Source: 13-2-20CM-66-19 sp963760225
GTDB lineage: Bacteria; Pseudomonadota; Gammaproteobacteria; Steroidobacterales; Steroidobacteraceae
NCBI GenBank assembly: GCA_963760225.1
Contig: CAVXCD010000001.1
Span: 744,001-808,000 of the forward strand
Direction of reading: 5' to 3'
Length of the DNA stretch: 64,000 nucleotides
Shown here: in pieces, positions 1-7,854 of the stretch
Position numbering within the stretch: the first letter of the stretch is position 1
Layout of the letters: every line of letters starts with the position of its first letter
Notes under the pieces: generated by a model
The model's input: the letters and a program-made list of their open reading frames with translations, nothing else
The model's database searches: none
Told to the model about the DNA's origin: nothing
Program-made: the position numbers and the translations under genes

Positions 1-234
1 GAACAATTGCAAGTCGACGGACCTGCAGACAATCTCGAATTCGGCGCGACCCACGATGCGCTGCACCGCTGCCTCGAGATCCTCAGCACCGCGCAGCGTC
101 AGTGTCTGACGCTCGCTTACCAGCGCGGTCTCACACAAGAGCGAATTGCGCTGCTGATCGGTCAACCATTGGGAACGATCAAGAGCTGGATACGACGGGG
201 CCTGGAAAGCCTCAAGGCTTGCATGGGATCATGA
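1..234 (+). CDS. ECF RNA polymerase sigma factor, C-terminal part (5' truncated)
   Basis: The frame is open from the first base, so the gene begins before the window. The visible ~77 residues are a sigma-70 region 4: a helix around LSTAQRQCLTLAYQRGLTQ followed by the helix-turn-helix ERIALLIGQPLGTIKSWIRR that reads the -35 element. The length after the HTH is that expected of an ECF (group 4) factor, with no extra domain. The stop codon overlaps the start of the next gene in an ATGA, so sigma and anti-sigma are translationally coupled. Region 2 is outside the window, so the ECF subgroup cannot be named. Confidence 0.85.
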   Translation, partial: EQLQVDGPADNLEFGATHDALHRCLEILSTAQRQCLTLAYQRGLTQERIALLIGQPLGTIKSWIRRGLESLKACMGS

Positions 235-932
235 ATTACGACCGCCCGGAACTGCTGGAGCGACTCGCCGCGGAATACGTTCTGGGTGTGCTGCGCCATC
301 GTGCGCGCGCGCGTTTTGAACGACTTTGCGATGATTTTCCAGAGGCGCTCAGCGCGCGGCAGCGTTGGGAAGATCGTCTGCTGCCTTTGAGTCTAGCGCT
401 GGCGCCGGTCACGCCTGGCGCGGATCGTTGGCCGCGGATTCAGCGCGCTGTCGATTCCATGAGCGATAGCGGTGCGGCACCGACCGCGCGTTCTGCCCTG
501 AGGCGCTGGTGGCCGCTCGCGCTCGCCGCGAGCCTCATCGCAGCCGCGGTACTTATCGGTAAGCTGACCTTCCTGAGCGAGCCCGTCTGGCAGCCCATGG
601 CGGTGCTCGCTCCGGCGAATGCCGCGCCACTGTGGCGTCTGGAGCGCAGCGCGGATGCGGCACGAATCAATATCCGTACACTCGGCCCGGTTACCCTGAA
701 ACGCACGCAGAGCTACGAGCTCTGGGTGCTGCCCAGCGGCGGCGGCAACCCTGTCTCCCTGGGTCTTTTGCCCCGACAGGGTAGCCTCGAGCGACATCTG
801 ACGCCGGCGCAGCGCACGCTACTGCTCGCGGCCCGACAGGTCGCAGTCAGCGTGGAGCCGGCCAGCGGCTCACCAACCGGCCTGCCGACCGGCCCCGTCA
901 TCATCGTCGCGCCGATTGCGCGTGCGACCTGA
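231..932 (+). CDS. RskA-type anti-sigma factor
   Basis: A 233-residue protein. The N-terminal ~75 residues (PELLERLAAEYVLGVLRHRARARFERL) match the sigma-binding helical part of RskA/anti-sigma-K proteins. One membrane helix follows near residues 90-112 (WPLALAASLIAAAVLIGKL). The periplasmic ~120 residues match the RskA C-terminal domain (ELWVLPSGGGNPVSLGLL, then VSVEPASGSPTGLPTGPVI). The start was chosen because the ATG overlaps the sigma stop codon by 4 nt. An upstream in-frame start at 102 would run through the sigma gene and was rejected. The protein should hold the preceding sigma factor at the inner membrane until a signal releases it. Confidence 0.85.
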   Translation: MNYDRPELLERLAAEYVLGVLRHRARARFERLCDDFPEALSARQRWEDRLLPLSLALAPVTPGADRWPRIQRAVDSMSDSGAAPTARSALRRWWPLALAASLIAAAVLIGKLTFLSEPVWQPMAVLAPANAAPLWRLERSADAARINIRTLGPVTLKRTQSYELWVLPSGGGNPVSLGLLPRQGSLERHLTPAQRTLLLAARQVAVSVEPASGSPTGLPTGPVIIVAPIARAT

Positions 933-991
933 CGGTGCGATGGCCTGACCAGGTGCGTTTACAGCGACTCCTGGTAAGTAGTCTGTTGCCT

Positions 992-1381
992 TTAGTCTAG
1001 CTTCGCCCGCACCGATACTTTGGCGGCAGACCTGGAATACCGGGTAACCGTTGGGATGATGGCGTGGAGCCGACGAGCTGCCAACGTCGAAAAGTCTCGT
1101 TCCAATTCGCGATAGTTATTGATCAAGGCGTCGCCAAATTCGGTGACGAGCATGCCCCCTCCGTCCTTGCCTCCTGTACAGGCCACCGTCACGGGCTCGC
1201 GGAACGATTGTTTCAGGCTGTCGACCAGCAGCCAGGCACGGCGGTAACTCATCCCGATGGTGCGTGCCCCTTGTGACAGCGAACCGGAATCTCGAATGGC
1301 TTCCAGAAGGCGGATTTTCCCAGGCCCCACGCAGGAATTCTTCGCGAAATCGATCCGGAATCGAACTACGGGAGCAGTCAT
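992..1381 (-). CDS. ModE-like winged-helix transcriptional regulator (DNA-binding domain only)
   Basis: A 129-residue protein matching the N-terminal wHTH domain of ModE: VGPGKIRLLEAIRDSGSLSQGAR, then IGMSYRRAWLLVDSL and the glycine-rich turn GGKDGGG followed by a YRELE helix. The two C-terminal MOP domains that bind molybdate in full-length ModE are absent, so either this short type responds to oxyanion differently or a partner senses it. A strong AGGAGG lies 7 nt before the ATG. It is transcribed away from the porin at 1582, and the intergenic region carries a ModE-type palindrome. A role in molybdate/tungstate-responsive control is inferred from family and site. Confidence 0.85.
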   Translation of the reverse strand: MTAPVVRFRIDFAKNSCVGPGKIRLLEAIRDSGSLSQGARTIGMSYRRAWLLVDSLKQSFREPVTVACTGGKDGGGMLVTEFGDALINNYRELERDFSTLAARRLHAIIPTVTRYSRSAAKVSVRAKLD

Positions 1382-1510
1382 AGGAATTCCTCCTCACCAC
1401 ATCATAGCGAAGGCGAGTCCATGTAGATCATCTTGCCGGCGCTCCCGTTTGCAAACATCCCTGTCCGCCAGCTCGCCCCAATCGGGACATTGGGCTTTAC
1501 CAGCGTAGCT

Positions 1511-1537
1511 TTGCTATATACGATGGAATATAACGAC
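1511..1537. promoter_or_regulatory. Candidate ModE operator upstream of the porin
   Basis: The half-site GCTATATA (1513-1520), six bases (1521-1526), then AATATAACGA (1527-1536) reproduces the known ModE layout (CGNTATATA-N6-TATATAACG) with about one mismatch in the right arm. It lies ~45 nt before the porin start and between the porin and the divergent ModE-like gene, where binding would overlap the porin promoter. The match was seen by eye; binding is inferred. Confidence 0.6.
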
Positions 1538-1581
1538 TGTTAATAATAACGGTAACCGCCGGCGTCGGGAGAGGGATAACC

Positions 1582-3144
1582 GTGAAGAATTCAGTCCTGA
1601 CCTGGGGGTGCGCCCTGGCAGCGCTTGCTGCAACTTTCGCTTTGAATCATGCGGCGCGTGCCGCCGACGTTCTAAACGCCGAACCGGCTGCTCCACCAGA
1701 CCCGACAGGCTGCGCGAGTGTTCAGGAGTTTGTCGCCACCGATTGCCCGTTGACCTGGCACGGCATCACCCTGTACGGCGCGTATGACGTCGGCGTGGGC
1801 TGGGTCAGCCACGGTTTACCGGAAAACGGCTATAACTATGAAGGCGAATCGCTGGTCAACCGCAACGGCAATCAGTCTCGATTCCTCATCGCGCCGAACA
1901 ACCTGCAGCAAACCGGCGTGGGCATCAAGGCCAGGGAAGAGTTTGTGCATGACTGGTTCGTTGTTTTCAACGCTTCGACCGGCATCAATCCGCAGTCCGG
2001 CCAGTTCGCCAACATGGCGGCCACCAACACCAGCAACGCCGGTCTCCCCAGGGGCAGCTACTCGTTCGTCGGCGACGGCGCGCGCGCGGGGCAAACCTTC
2101 AATGACGAGTTCTATGGCGGTGTATCCTCCGCGCAGTTGGGCACGCTGACCTTCGGTCGGCAGCGCGCTCTCGGTACCGATGCGATGCTCGCTTACGATC
2201 CGGCCGGCGGCGCCTATTCCTTTTCGTTCATCGGCTATAACGGCCTGATGGCCGGCGGCGGCGACACCCAGGACACTCGCTGGGACGATGCCATGAAGTA
2301 TCGCGTCAGCTACGGCCCGCTCCATTTCGGCGCGATGTATAAATTCGTCGACGGTTCCGGCGGCTGCTACTCCGCCTCGGCAGGCTGGACTGCCGCCACC
2401 TGTACGCCGGAACAGCCGCATAATTCCGCCTACGGATTCGACCTCGGCGGAGACTACGGCAAGCTCTCCGCCGACGTCGTCTTACAGCGTTACAATCAGG
2501 CGATCAGCGTCCTCAACCCCTTGCTGGGGCCTGAGAGTCTGTCGGCGCCATATCAGTCGACGCTCAACAGCATCAATACCAACCCCATCAACGGCACCAA
2601 CCTGATCGGAACGAGCAATACCGAATATGGCATCGTGACCGACAACACCGCCGTTATGGTCGCTGCCAAATATACCTGGGACCCGTTCAAGTTCTTTGGT
2701 GGCTACGAACACATCCGGCAGAATAACCCGTCGAATCCGCTGGGCGTTGGCGCCACGGCCCAGGGCGGCTATATCTTGAGCGGCGTCGAAGACAACAACC
2801 TTGATTCTACCAAGGTCGTGCAGGTCGCCTGGACAGGTGTGAAATACGCCTTCGACAGCAAGACCGCCATCACCTTGTCCTACTATCGTGAGTGGCAGAA
2901 CGACTTCCGTATTCCGTCAACCTGCTCGCCCGCTGCCGGTTACCGCAGTTCCTGCGCCGGCACCCTCAGCGAGGTTTCGCTCTATGCGGATCATCACTTC
3001 ACCAGGCGTTTCGACGTTTATGCCGGTATTGCGTATTCCGAGGTAAGCGGCGGTCTCGCCATCGCCATTCCTCACGGCCCCGGCGTCCCCTATTACTACG
3101 ACAACAACCTGGCTCCGACAGTCGGTGGTCGTTTCACCTTCTGA
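1582..3144 (+). CDS. Outer-membrane porin (general Gram-negative porin type)
   Basis: A 520-residue exported beta-barrel. An N-terminal signal peptide (hydrophobic ALAALAATFALNH, cleavage near ARAAD) is followed by TLYGAYDVGVGWVSHG, the usual first strand of trimeric porins. Alternating aromatic strands and Gly/Asn-rich loops follow, and the protein ends in PTVGGRFTF with the terminal Phe recognised by the BAM complex. The start is a GTG preceded by GGGAGAGGG. It is longer than typical ~350-400-residue general porins, mostly through long extracellular loops. A ModE-type site sits in its promoter, so it may admit molybdate or another oxyanion. The barrel call is firm, the substrate is not. Confidence 0.85.
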   Translation: MKNSVLTWGCALAALAATFALNHAARAADVLNAEPAAPPDPTGCASVQEFVATDCPLTWHGITLYGAYDVGVGWVSHGLPENGYNYEGESLVNRNGNQSRFLIAPNNLQQTGVGIKAREEFVHDWFVVFNASTGINPQSGQFANMAATNTSNAGLPRGSYSFVGDGARAGQTFNDEFYGGVSSAQLGTLTFGRQRALGTDAMLAYDPAGGAYSFSFIGYNGLMAGGGDTQDTRWDDAMKYRVSYGPLHFGAMYKFVDGSGGCYSASAGWTAATCTPEQPHNSAYGFDLGGDYGKLSADVVLQRYNQAISVLNPLLGPESLSAPYQSTLNSINTNPINGTNLIGTSNTEYGIVTDNTAVMVAAKYTWDPFKFFGGYEHIRQNNPSNPLGVGATAQGGYILSGVEDNNLDSTKVVQVAWTGVKYAFDSKTAITLSYYREWQNDFRIPSTCSPAAGYRSSCAGTLSEVSLYADHHFTRRFDVYAGIAYSEVSGGLAIAIPHGPGVPYYYDNNLAPTVGGRFTF

Positions 3145-3358
3145 CCTCTTCGGCGGCGGCGCTCAGGGCAGTTCTCGGCGGATATCGAGTGGCTGGACTA
3201 CCTGCAAGGCCGCAACTGATTCAGAATCACACGCGGCACGATGGGTTAGGGCATTCGGCTAGTCCTGGTGGCGCCGACGGACAGTAGGCGGCAAACGCCA
3301 GTCTGCGTACGTTGTTCGCGGCCGCTGCTGCTGCAAGCGGATTTCCTGGGCAATCAAA

Positions 3359-4309
3359 GTGATCGTTCGATACCTGGAATACATCGTTGCCCTCGCGCGC
3401 GAGCGGCACTTTGCGCGTGCGGCGACCGCCTGCCATGTAACCCAACCCACTCTGTCAGCGGGAATCAAGCAACTGGAAGAGAGTCTGGGGGTGCTCATCG
3501 TGGAGCGGCGCCAGCGCTTCGTCGGGTTCACACCCGAGGGCGAGCGCGTTCTCGCCTGGGCACAGCGAATTCTTGCCGACTATCGCGGCCTCGAGCAGGA
3601 ACTGAATGAATCGCGCGAAGGGCTCATCGGGCAGTTGCGCATCGGCAGCATCCCCGTCGGGCTGCCTGCGCTCGGTTTGCTGACGGCGCAATTCGCCGCG
3701 CGCCATCCGCGGGCAAGATTCCAGATCAGCTCGCTGACCTCCAGGGAGATTCAGCGCGGACTCGATGACTTTGCGATCGACGTCGGAGTGACGTACCTGG
3801 ATAACGATCCGCTGCCGAGAGTCAGGACAACGGAGCTGTACCGCGAACGGTACGTGCTGCTCACACATGACGGCGAGCATTTCGGCACCCGTGAAACGAT
3901 GACCTGGGCGGAGGCGGCGCAGCTGCCGCTGTGCCTGCTCACACAATCGATGCAGAACCGCCGCATCCTTGACGACTATTTCCGGGCCGCCGGTGCGCAG
4001 GTGCAGCCGATGATTGAAACGGACTCGCTTGCCGCGCTCTGGTCGCAGGTGCGCTCCGGTACCTGGTCGACGGTCGTGCCGCATACGTTTCTGCTGCTCC
4101 TGGGGGAGCCCGTCGAGCTGACGGCCCTGCCGCTTGTCGATCCCATCGGATCACACGTTTTGGGCCTGGTCGCATCGTCCCGCGATCCTCTGACGCCGAT
4201 GACGCGTGCGTTACTTGGCTTTGCGCAAGAGGTGGATCTGGTGCGCGACATAGAGCTGCGAATCGACAGGCACTGGCGGCGTGCGGCCCTGAGCGCGCCG
4301 GATGGTTAA
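3359..4309 (+). CDS. LysR-family transcriptional regulator
   Basis: A 316-residue LTTR. The N-terminal winged helix (LEYIVALARERHFARAATACHVTQPTLSAGIKQLEESLGVLIVERR) is canonical, followed by the linker helix and a periplasmic-binding-like effector domain (residues ~90-300). The start is GTG. It lies 93 nt upstream of, and co-directional with, the formate dehydrogenase gene, so it is the likely regulator of that gene. The interval before the next gene contains a spaced inverted repeat, CGATCA...TGATCG, a possible LTTR site. The co-inducer is unknown. Confidence 0.9.
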   Translation: MIVRYLEYIVALARERHFARAATACHVTQPTLSAGIKQLEESLGVLIVERRQRFVGFTPEGERVLAWAQRILADYRGLEQELNESREGLIGQLRIGSIPVGLPALGLLTAQFAARHPRARFQISSLTSREIQRGLDDFAIDVGVTYLDNDPLPRVRTTELYRERYVLLTHDGEHFGTRETMTWAEAAQLPLCLLTQSMQNRRILDDYFRAAGAQVQPMIETDSLAALWSQVRSGTWSTVVPHTFLLLLGEPVELTALPLVDPIGSHVLGLVASSRDPLTPMTRALLGFAQEVDLVRDIELRIDRHWRRAALSAPDG

Positions 4310-4402
4310 TTGACGACTTCGATCACCCGACTGAAGCATTCAATTTGATCGCTGCCGCGGCGATCTTCAGGCTGGCCTGGTCAGTCAGCCAGAGGAACTG
4401 CC

Positions 4403-5602
4403 GTGGCAAAGGTACTGTGCGTTCTATACGATGATCCGGTCGAGGGTTACCCGAAATCCTATGCGCGAGACGGGATTCCCAAAATCGATCGCTATCCAGG
4501 TGGACAAACGACGCCGACGCCGAAGGCGATAGATTTCACACCGGGGACTCTGCTGGGCAGCGTGACCGGCGAGCTTGGGCTGCGCAAATACCTCGAGAGC
4601 AACGGCCACACGCTCGTGGTCACCTCTGACAAGGACGGCCCCGGCAGCCGATTCGAGCGCGAGCTTCCGGATGCAGAGGTCGTCATTTCGCAGCCGTTCT
4701 GGCCCGCTTATCTGACCGCCGAGCGAGTTGCCAAGGCTAAGAAGCTCAGGCTCGCCATCACCGCGGGCATCGGCTCAGACCACGTTGACCTGCAAGCGGC
4801 GATGGACAGGGAGATCACCGTCGCTGAGGTGACTTACTCCAACAGCATCAGCGTCTCTGAGCACGTCGTGATGATGATTCTGGCGCTGGTGCGCAACTAC
4901 ATCCCGTCTTATCAGTGGGTGGTGAAGGGCGGCTGGAACATCGCCGACTGTGTTGAGCGCTCCTATGATGTGGAGGGCATGCACGTCGGCACGGTAGCCG
5001 CGGGTCGCATTGGTCTGGCGGTGCTGCGTCGGCTGAAACCCTTCGATGTCAAGCTGCACTACACCGACCGTCATCGCCTGCCTGAGAGTGTCGAGAAGGA
5101 GCTGGGGCTCACGTTCCACGCTGGGGTTGAGGATATGGTGAGGGTCTGCGATGTGGTCACCATCAACGCCCCGTTGCATCCGGAAACCGAGAATCTTTTC
5201 AACGCGAAGCTGCTGTCGAAGATGAAACGTGGCGCGTACCTCGTTAACACCGCCCGCGGGAAGATCTGCAACCGCGACGACGTGGCGGCTGCCCTCAGGT
5301 CAGGACAGCTGGCCGGATACGCCGGGGACGTGTGGTTCCCGCAACCACCGCCCAAGGACCATCCTTGGCGCTCCATGCCGCACCATGGAATGACTCCGCA
5401 TATCTCGGGCACATCGCTCTCGGCGCAAGCACGCTACGCGGCGGGAACTCGCGAGATTCTGGAGTGCTGGTTCGATAAACGTCCGATCCGCGAAGAGTAC
5501 CTCATCGTCGATCGCGGCAAGCTTGCCGGGGCCGGCGCCCACTCGTACAGCGCGGGTAATGCCACAGGCGGTTCGGAGGAGGCCGCCAGGTTCAAGACCT
5601 GA
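4403..5602 (+). CDS. NAD-dependent, metal-independent formate dehydrogenase
   Basis: A 399-residue member of the D-2-hydroxyacid dehydrogenase family that oxidises formate to CO2 with reduction of NAD+. Length and sequence fit the Pseudomonas sp. 101-type enzyme (about 400 aa): N-terminal KVLCVLYDDPVEGYPKSYAR, substrate-loop SNSISVSEHVVMMIL, dinucleotide site VGTVAAGRIGLAVLRRL, the catalytic-Arg region NTARGKICNRDDV, and the catalytic His in MTPHISGTSLSAQARYAAG. The start is GTG with AGAGGA 6 nt upstream. No metal or molybdenum cofactor is needed, which may matter beside a ModE-like regulator. It probably supplies NADH from C1 metabolism. Confidence 0.95.
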   Translation: MAKVLCVLYDDPVEGYPKSYARDGIPKIDRYPGGQTTPTPKAIDFTPGTLLGSVTGELGLRKYLESNGHTLVVTSDKDGPGSRFERELPDAEVVISQPFWPAYLTAERVAKAKKLRLAITAGIGSDHVDLQAAMDREITVAEVTYSNSISVSEHVVMMILALVRNYIPSYQWVVKGGWNIADCVERSYDVEGMHVGTVAAGRIGLAVLRRLKPFDVKLHYTDRHRLPESVEKELGLTFHAGVEDMVRVCDVVTINAPLHPETENLFNAKLLSKMKRGAYLVNTARGKICNRDDVAAALRSGQLAGYAGDVWFPQPPPKDHPWRSMPHHGMTPHISGTSLSAQARYAAGTREILECWFDKRPIREEYLIVDRGKLAGAGAHSYSAGNATGGSEEAARFKT

Positions 5603-5634
5603 CGTCGGACTGTCGAGGCGTACCTCTTCGTGCG

Positions 5635-7638
5635 CTACACGTCTTTGCGCGGGATGCTTGAGCGCCACTCGGTGCGGAAGATCGATCGCTCGCCCTCGTA
5701 GGCCTCGATCCAGGCGTTGAGGTCGAAGGTCGACACGCTGGAGGTCATGGTGGCGCCGGCATCAATCTTGACGCGCCAGTCACCTCGACCCACCTCGTAG
5801 CTCTGAAGCATCGCGGCGCTCGCTGAGTTCGGCTCGTTGGGTCTGACTCGATAGACTCTTTCGAAGACATGAGCCATCTCGAGGTCGATAGCATCGAGCC
5901 GAAATTTGCCGCGATCGCCAAACACGCCGCCATCGATGTAGAGCCGATGGGTCGCCTCACCGGTGAGCTCGTCCAGCGTCACGGAGCGCTCCAGTCGACC
6001 CTTGCGCATGCTGGTCATCGGCGAGGCAGTTGCGCACGCAGGCTCCGGATAGGGAGGCAATTGCGCATCGCTCGGCTGTGCAGACCTCACGGGCAGCAGC
6101 AGGCGTGACGCCCCGGTGAACATCGTGAGCGTCACTGGTTCCGGTGAGGGCCATACGATCGGCCAGTAGGCATTCGAGAGCGCGAGGCGGATGCGGTGGC
6201 CGGGCGGAAACGCATAGGCGGTGCCCGTCAGCTGCACTTCGACTTGATAGCGCTCACCCGCGGCGAGGGGCGCGGGTGACTCGCGGCTGTTACGGTGCGT
6301 GAGATTGAGGAACCCGCGCGCCACCAGCGTGGCGCTGCCGTCCGGTGCCACATCGATCAGGCGGGCGGCGATGAGCGCGTTGGGCCGGTCGGCAGCGACC
6401 TCGAGGCTGACGCGAGCGTTACCGAGGATCTCGATCGGCTCGCTGAGCGGTGGCAGATCGAACTCGAGCGACCCGAATGAGTCCAGTCGCTGATCGCCCG
6501 GCATGTCTCCGGCCACACCGAAGCTGCCCCAGTCCGCTGCGGCAAGCCCGGTGGACTGCGCCGAGGCGATCGTCAGCGCGCGCCCGGCGGCCGGCCGCTC
6601 GCCGAGCCCCGCGGCGTTGATGGCCAGCGTCCACGTACGCACGTTCGGGCTCGGCCACTCGCGCTCGGCGATCCATCGTCCGGGACGCTCGGCATAGGAG
6701 GGCCGGGGGCGAACGCTCTCCATCATGTAGAAGCGTAGCGGTGGTTCCTCCATGAGGCCGTTGTCCTTGCCCTTCAGCCACCGCTCCCACCACCGCAGCG
6801 CCTCCTGCAGGAACCCCACCGCCGGCTGCGGCGTTGCCTCGTGTGGATAAAGGTGCGCCCAGGGACCTACCGTCACCTTGTGCGGAGTGCGCAGCCGCGC
6901 GGCCAGACGAAACGGCGTATCGCGATACAGGTCCGCCCAGCCGCCCCAGCACCAGACCGGACAGGTGATCGCCTGGTAGTCGAAGCACACCGAGCCGTGC
7001 TTCCAGTACTCATCCAGCTTCTGGTGCTCGAGCCACAGTTGCGGCCAGAACCGCTCGGCCTCGAGCCGCTCGAGCCACATCGACCGCCAGCGGTCGCCGA
7101 CGATCTCAGGATCCGGCGGGCGCGAATTGAAGACCTGCATGACGCAGCCCCACCAGAAGTTGTCGTTCAGCAGGCAGCCGCCGGAGTAATGCACGTCCTC
7201 GCCGAACCGGTCATCGGTTCCCATGACGGCGATGATGGCCTTGAGCGCCGGCGGTCTGCGTGCCGCCACCTGCAGCGCGTTGAAGGCGCCCCAGGACTTG
7301 CCCATCATGCCAACCTGTCCCGAGCACCAGGGCTGCCGGGAGATCCACTCGATCACCTCGAGGGCATCGTCCTGCTCCTGGACGAGGTATTCATCGTGCA
7401 GGATGCCGTCCGACTCCCCCGAGCCGCGCATGTCGACGCGCACGGCGACGTAGCCGTGGTTCGCGAACCACCCGTGGATGCTCTCGTCCCGCCGCCGCAT
7501 GTAATCGCGTTTGCGGTAGGGGATGTACTCGAGGATCGCCGGCACCGGTGCTGTCGCAGCCGTATCGGGCAGCCACAGGCGCGCCGCCAGGCGACAGCCA
7601 TCGGACATGGTGATCCAGGTGTTCTCGATCTCTCGCAC
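5635..7638 (-). CDS. CocE/NonD-family serine hydrolase (X-Pro dipeptidyl-peptidase S15 type)
   Basis: A 667-residue alpha/beta hydrolase. The N-terminal half holds the S15 catalytic domain: oxyanion region EYIPYRKRDYMRRRDE, VRVDMRGSGESDG, and the nucleophile Ser115 in MGKSWGAFN. The C-terminal ~250 residues form the jelly-roll of CocE enzymes (PGHRIRLALSNAYWPIVWPSPE). There is no signal peptide, so it is probably cytoplasmic. The start is GTG; the TonB receptor is divergent. Family members cleave esters or amides of small acyl or amino-acid substrates. Here it probably acts on whatever the neighbouring receptor, oxygenase and POT transporter handle. The substrate cannot be read from the sequence. 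Confidence 0.85.
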   Translation of the reverse strand: MREIENTWITMSDGCRLAARLWLPDTAATAPVPAILEYIPYRKRDYMRRRDESIHGWFANHGYVAVRVDMRGSGESDGILHDEYLVQEQDDALEVIEWISRQPWCSGQVGMMGKSWGAFNALQVAARRPPALKAIIAVMGTDDRFGEDVHYSGGCLLNDNFWWGCVMQVFNSRPPDPEIVGDRWRSMWLERLEAERFWPQLWLEHQKLDEYWKHGSVCFDYQAITCPVWCWGGWADLYRDTPFRLAARLRTPHKVTVGPWAHLYPHEATPQPAVGFLQEALRWWERWLKGKDNGLMEEPPLRFYMMESVRPRPSYAERPGRWIAEREWPSPNVRTWTLAINAAGLGERPAAGRALTIASAQSTGLAAADWGSFGVAGDMPGDQRLDSFGSLEFDLPPLSEPIEILGNARVSLEVAADRPNALIAARLIDVAPDGSATLVARGFLNLTHRNSRESPAPLAAGERYQVEVQLTGTAYAFPPGHRIRLALSNAYWPIVWPSPEPVTLTMFTGASRLLLPVRSAQPSDAQLPPYPEPACATASPMTSMRKGRLERSVTLDELTGEATHRLYIDGGVFGDRGKFRLDAIDLEMAHVFERVYRVRPNEPNSASAAMLQSYEVGRGDWRVKIDAGATMTSSVSTFDLNAWIEAYEGERSIFRTEWRSSIPRKDV

Positions 7639-7854
7639 GGTAGTGGGGCAAAGTGCGCGCGCTCGAGGCTAGTCTGCCACACTCGATCCGCGTGTTGCGC
7701 AACCGCGGGGGTTCCTCTATAAGTATCACGCACCGTCGGTGATCCTGTTCAAGCAATGGATCGCGCCATCCGGCACTAAGACGCGCCGCGACCGCCTCTC
7801 GTTCCGAGCCTTCTCTCGCTCGGCGTCGGGCAAAAAAAAGACCAGGGGATGCCA

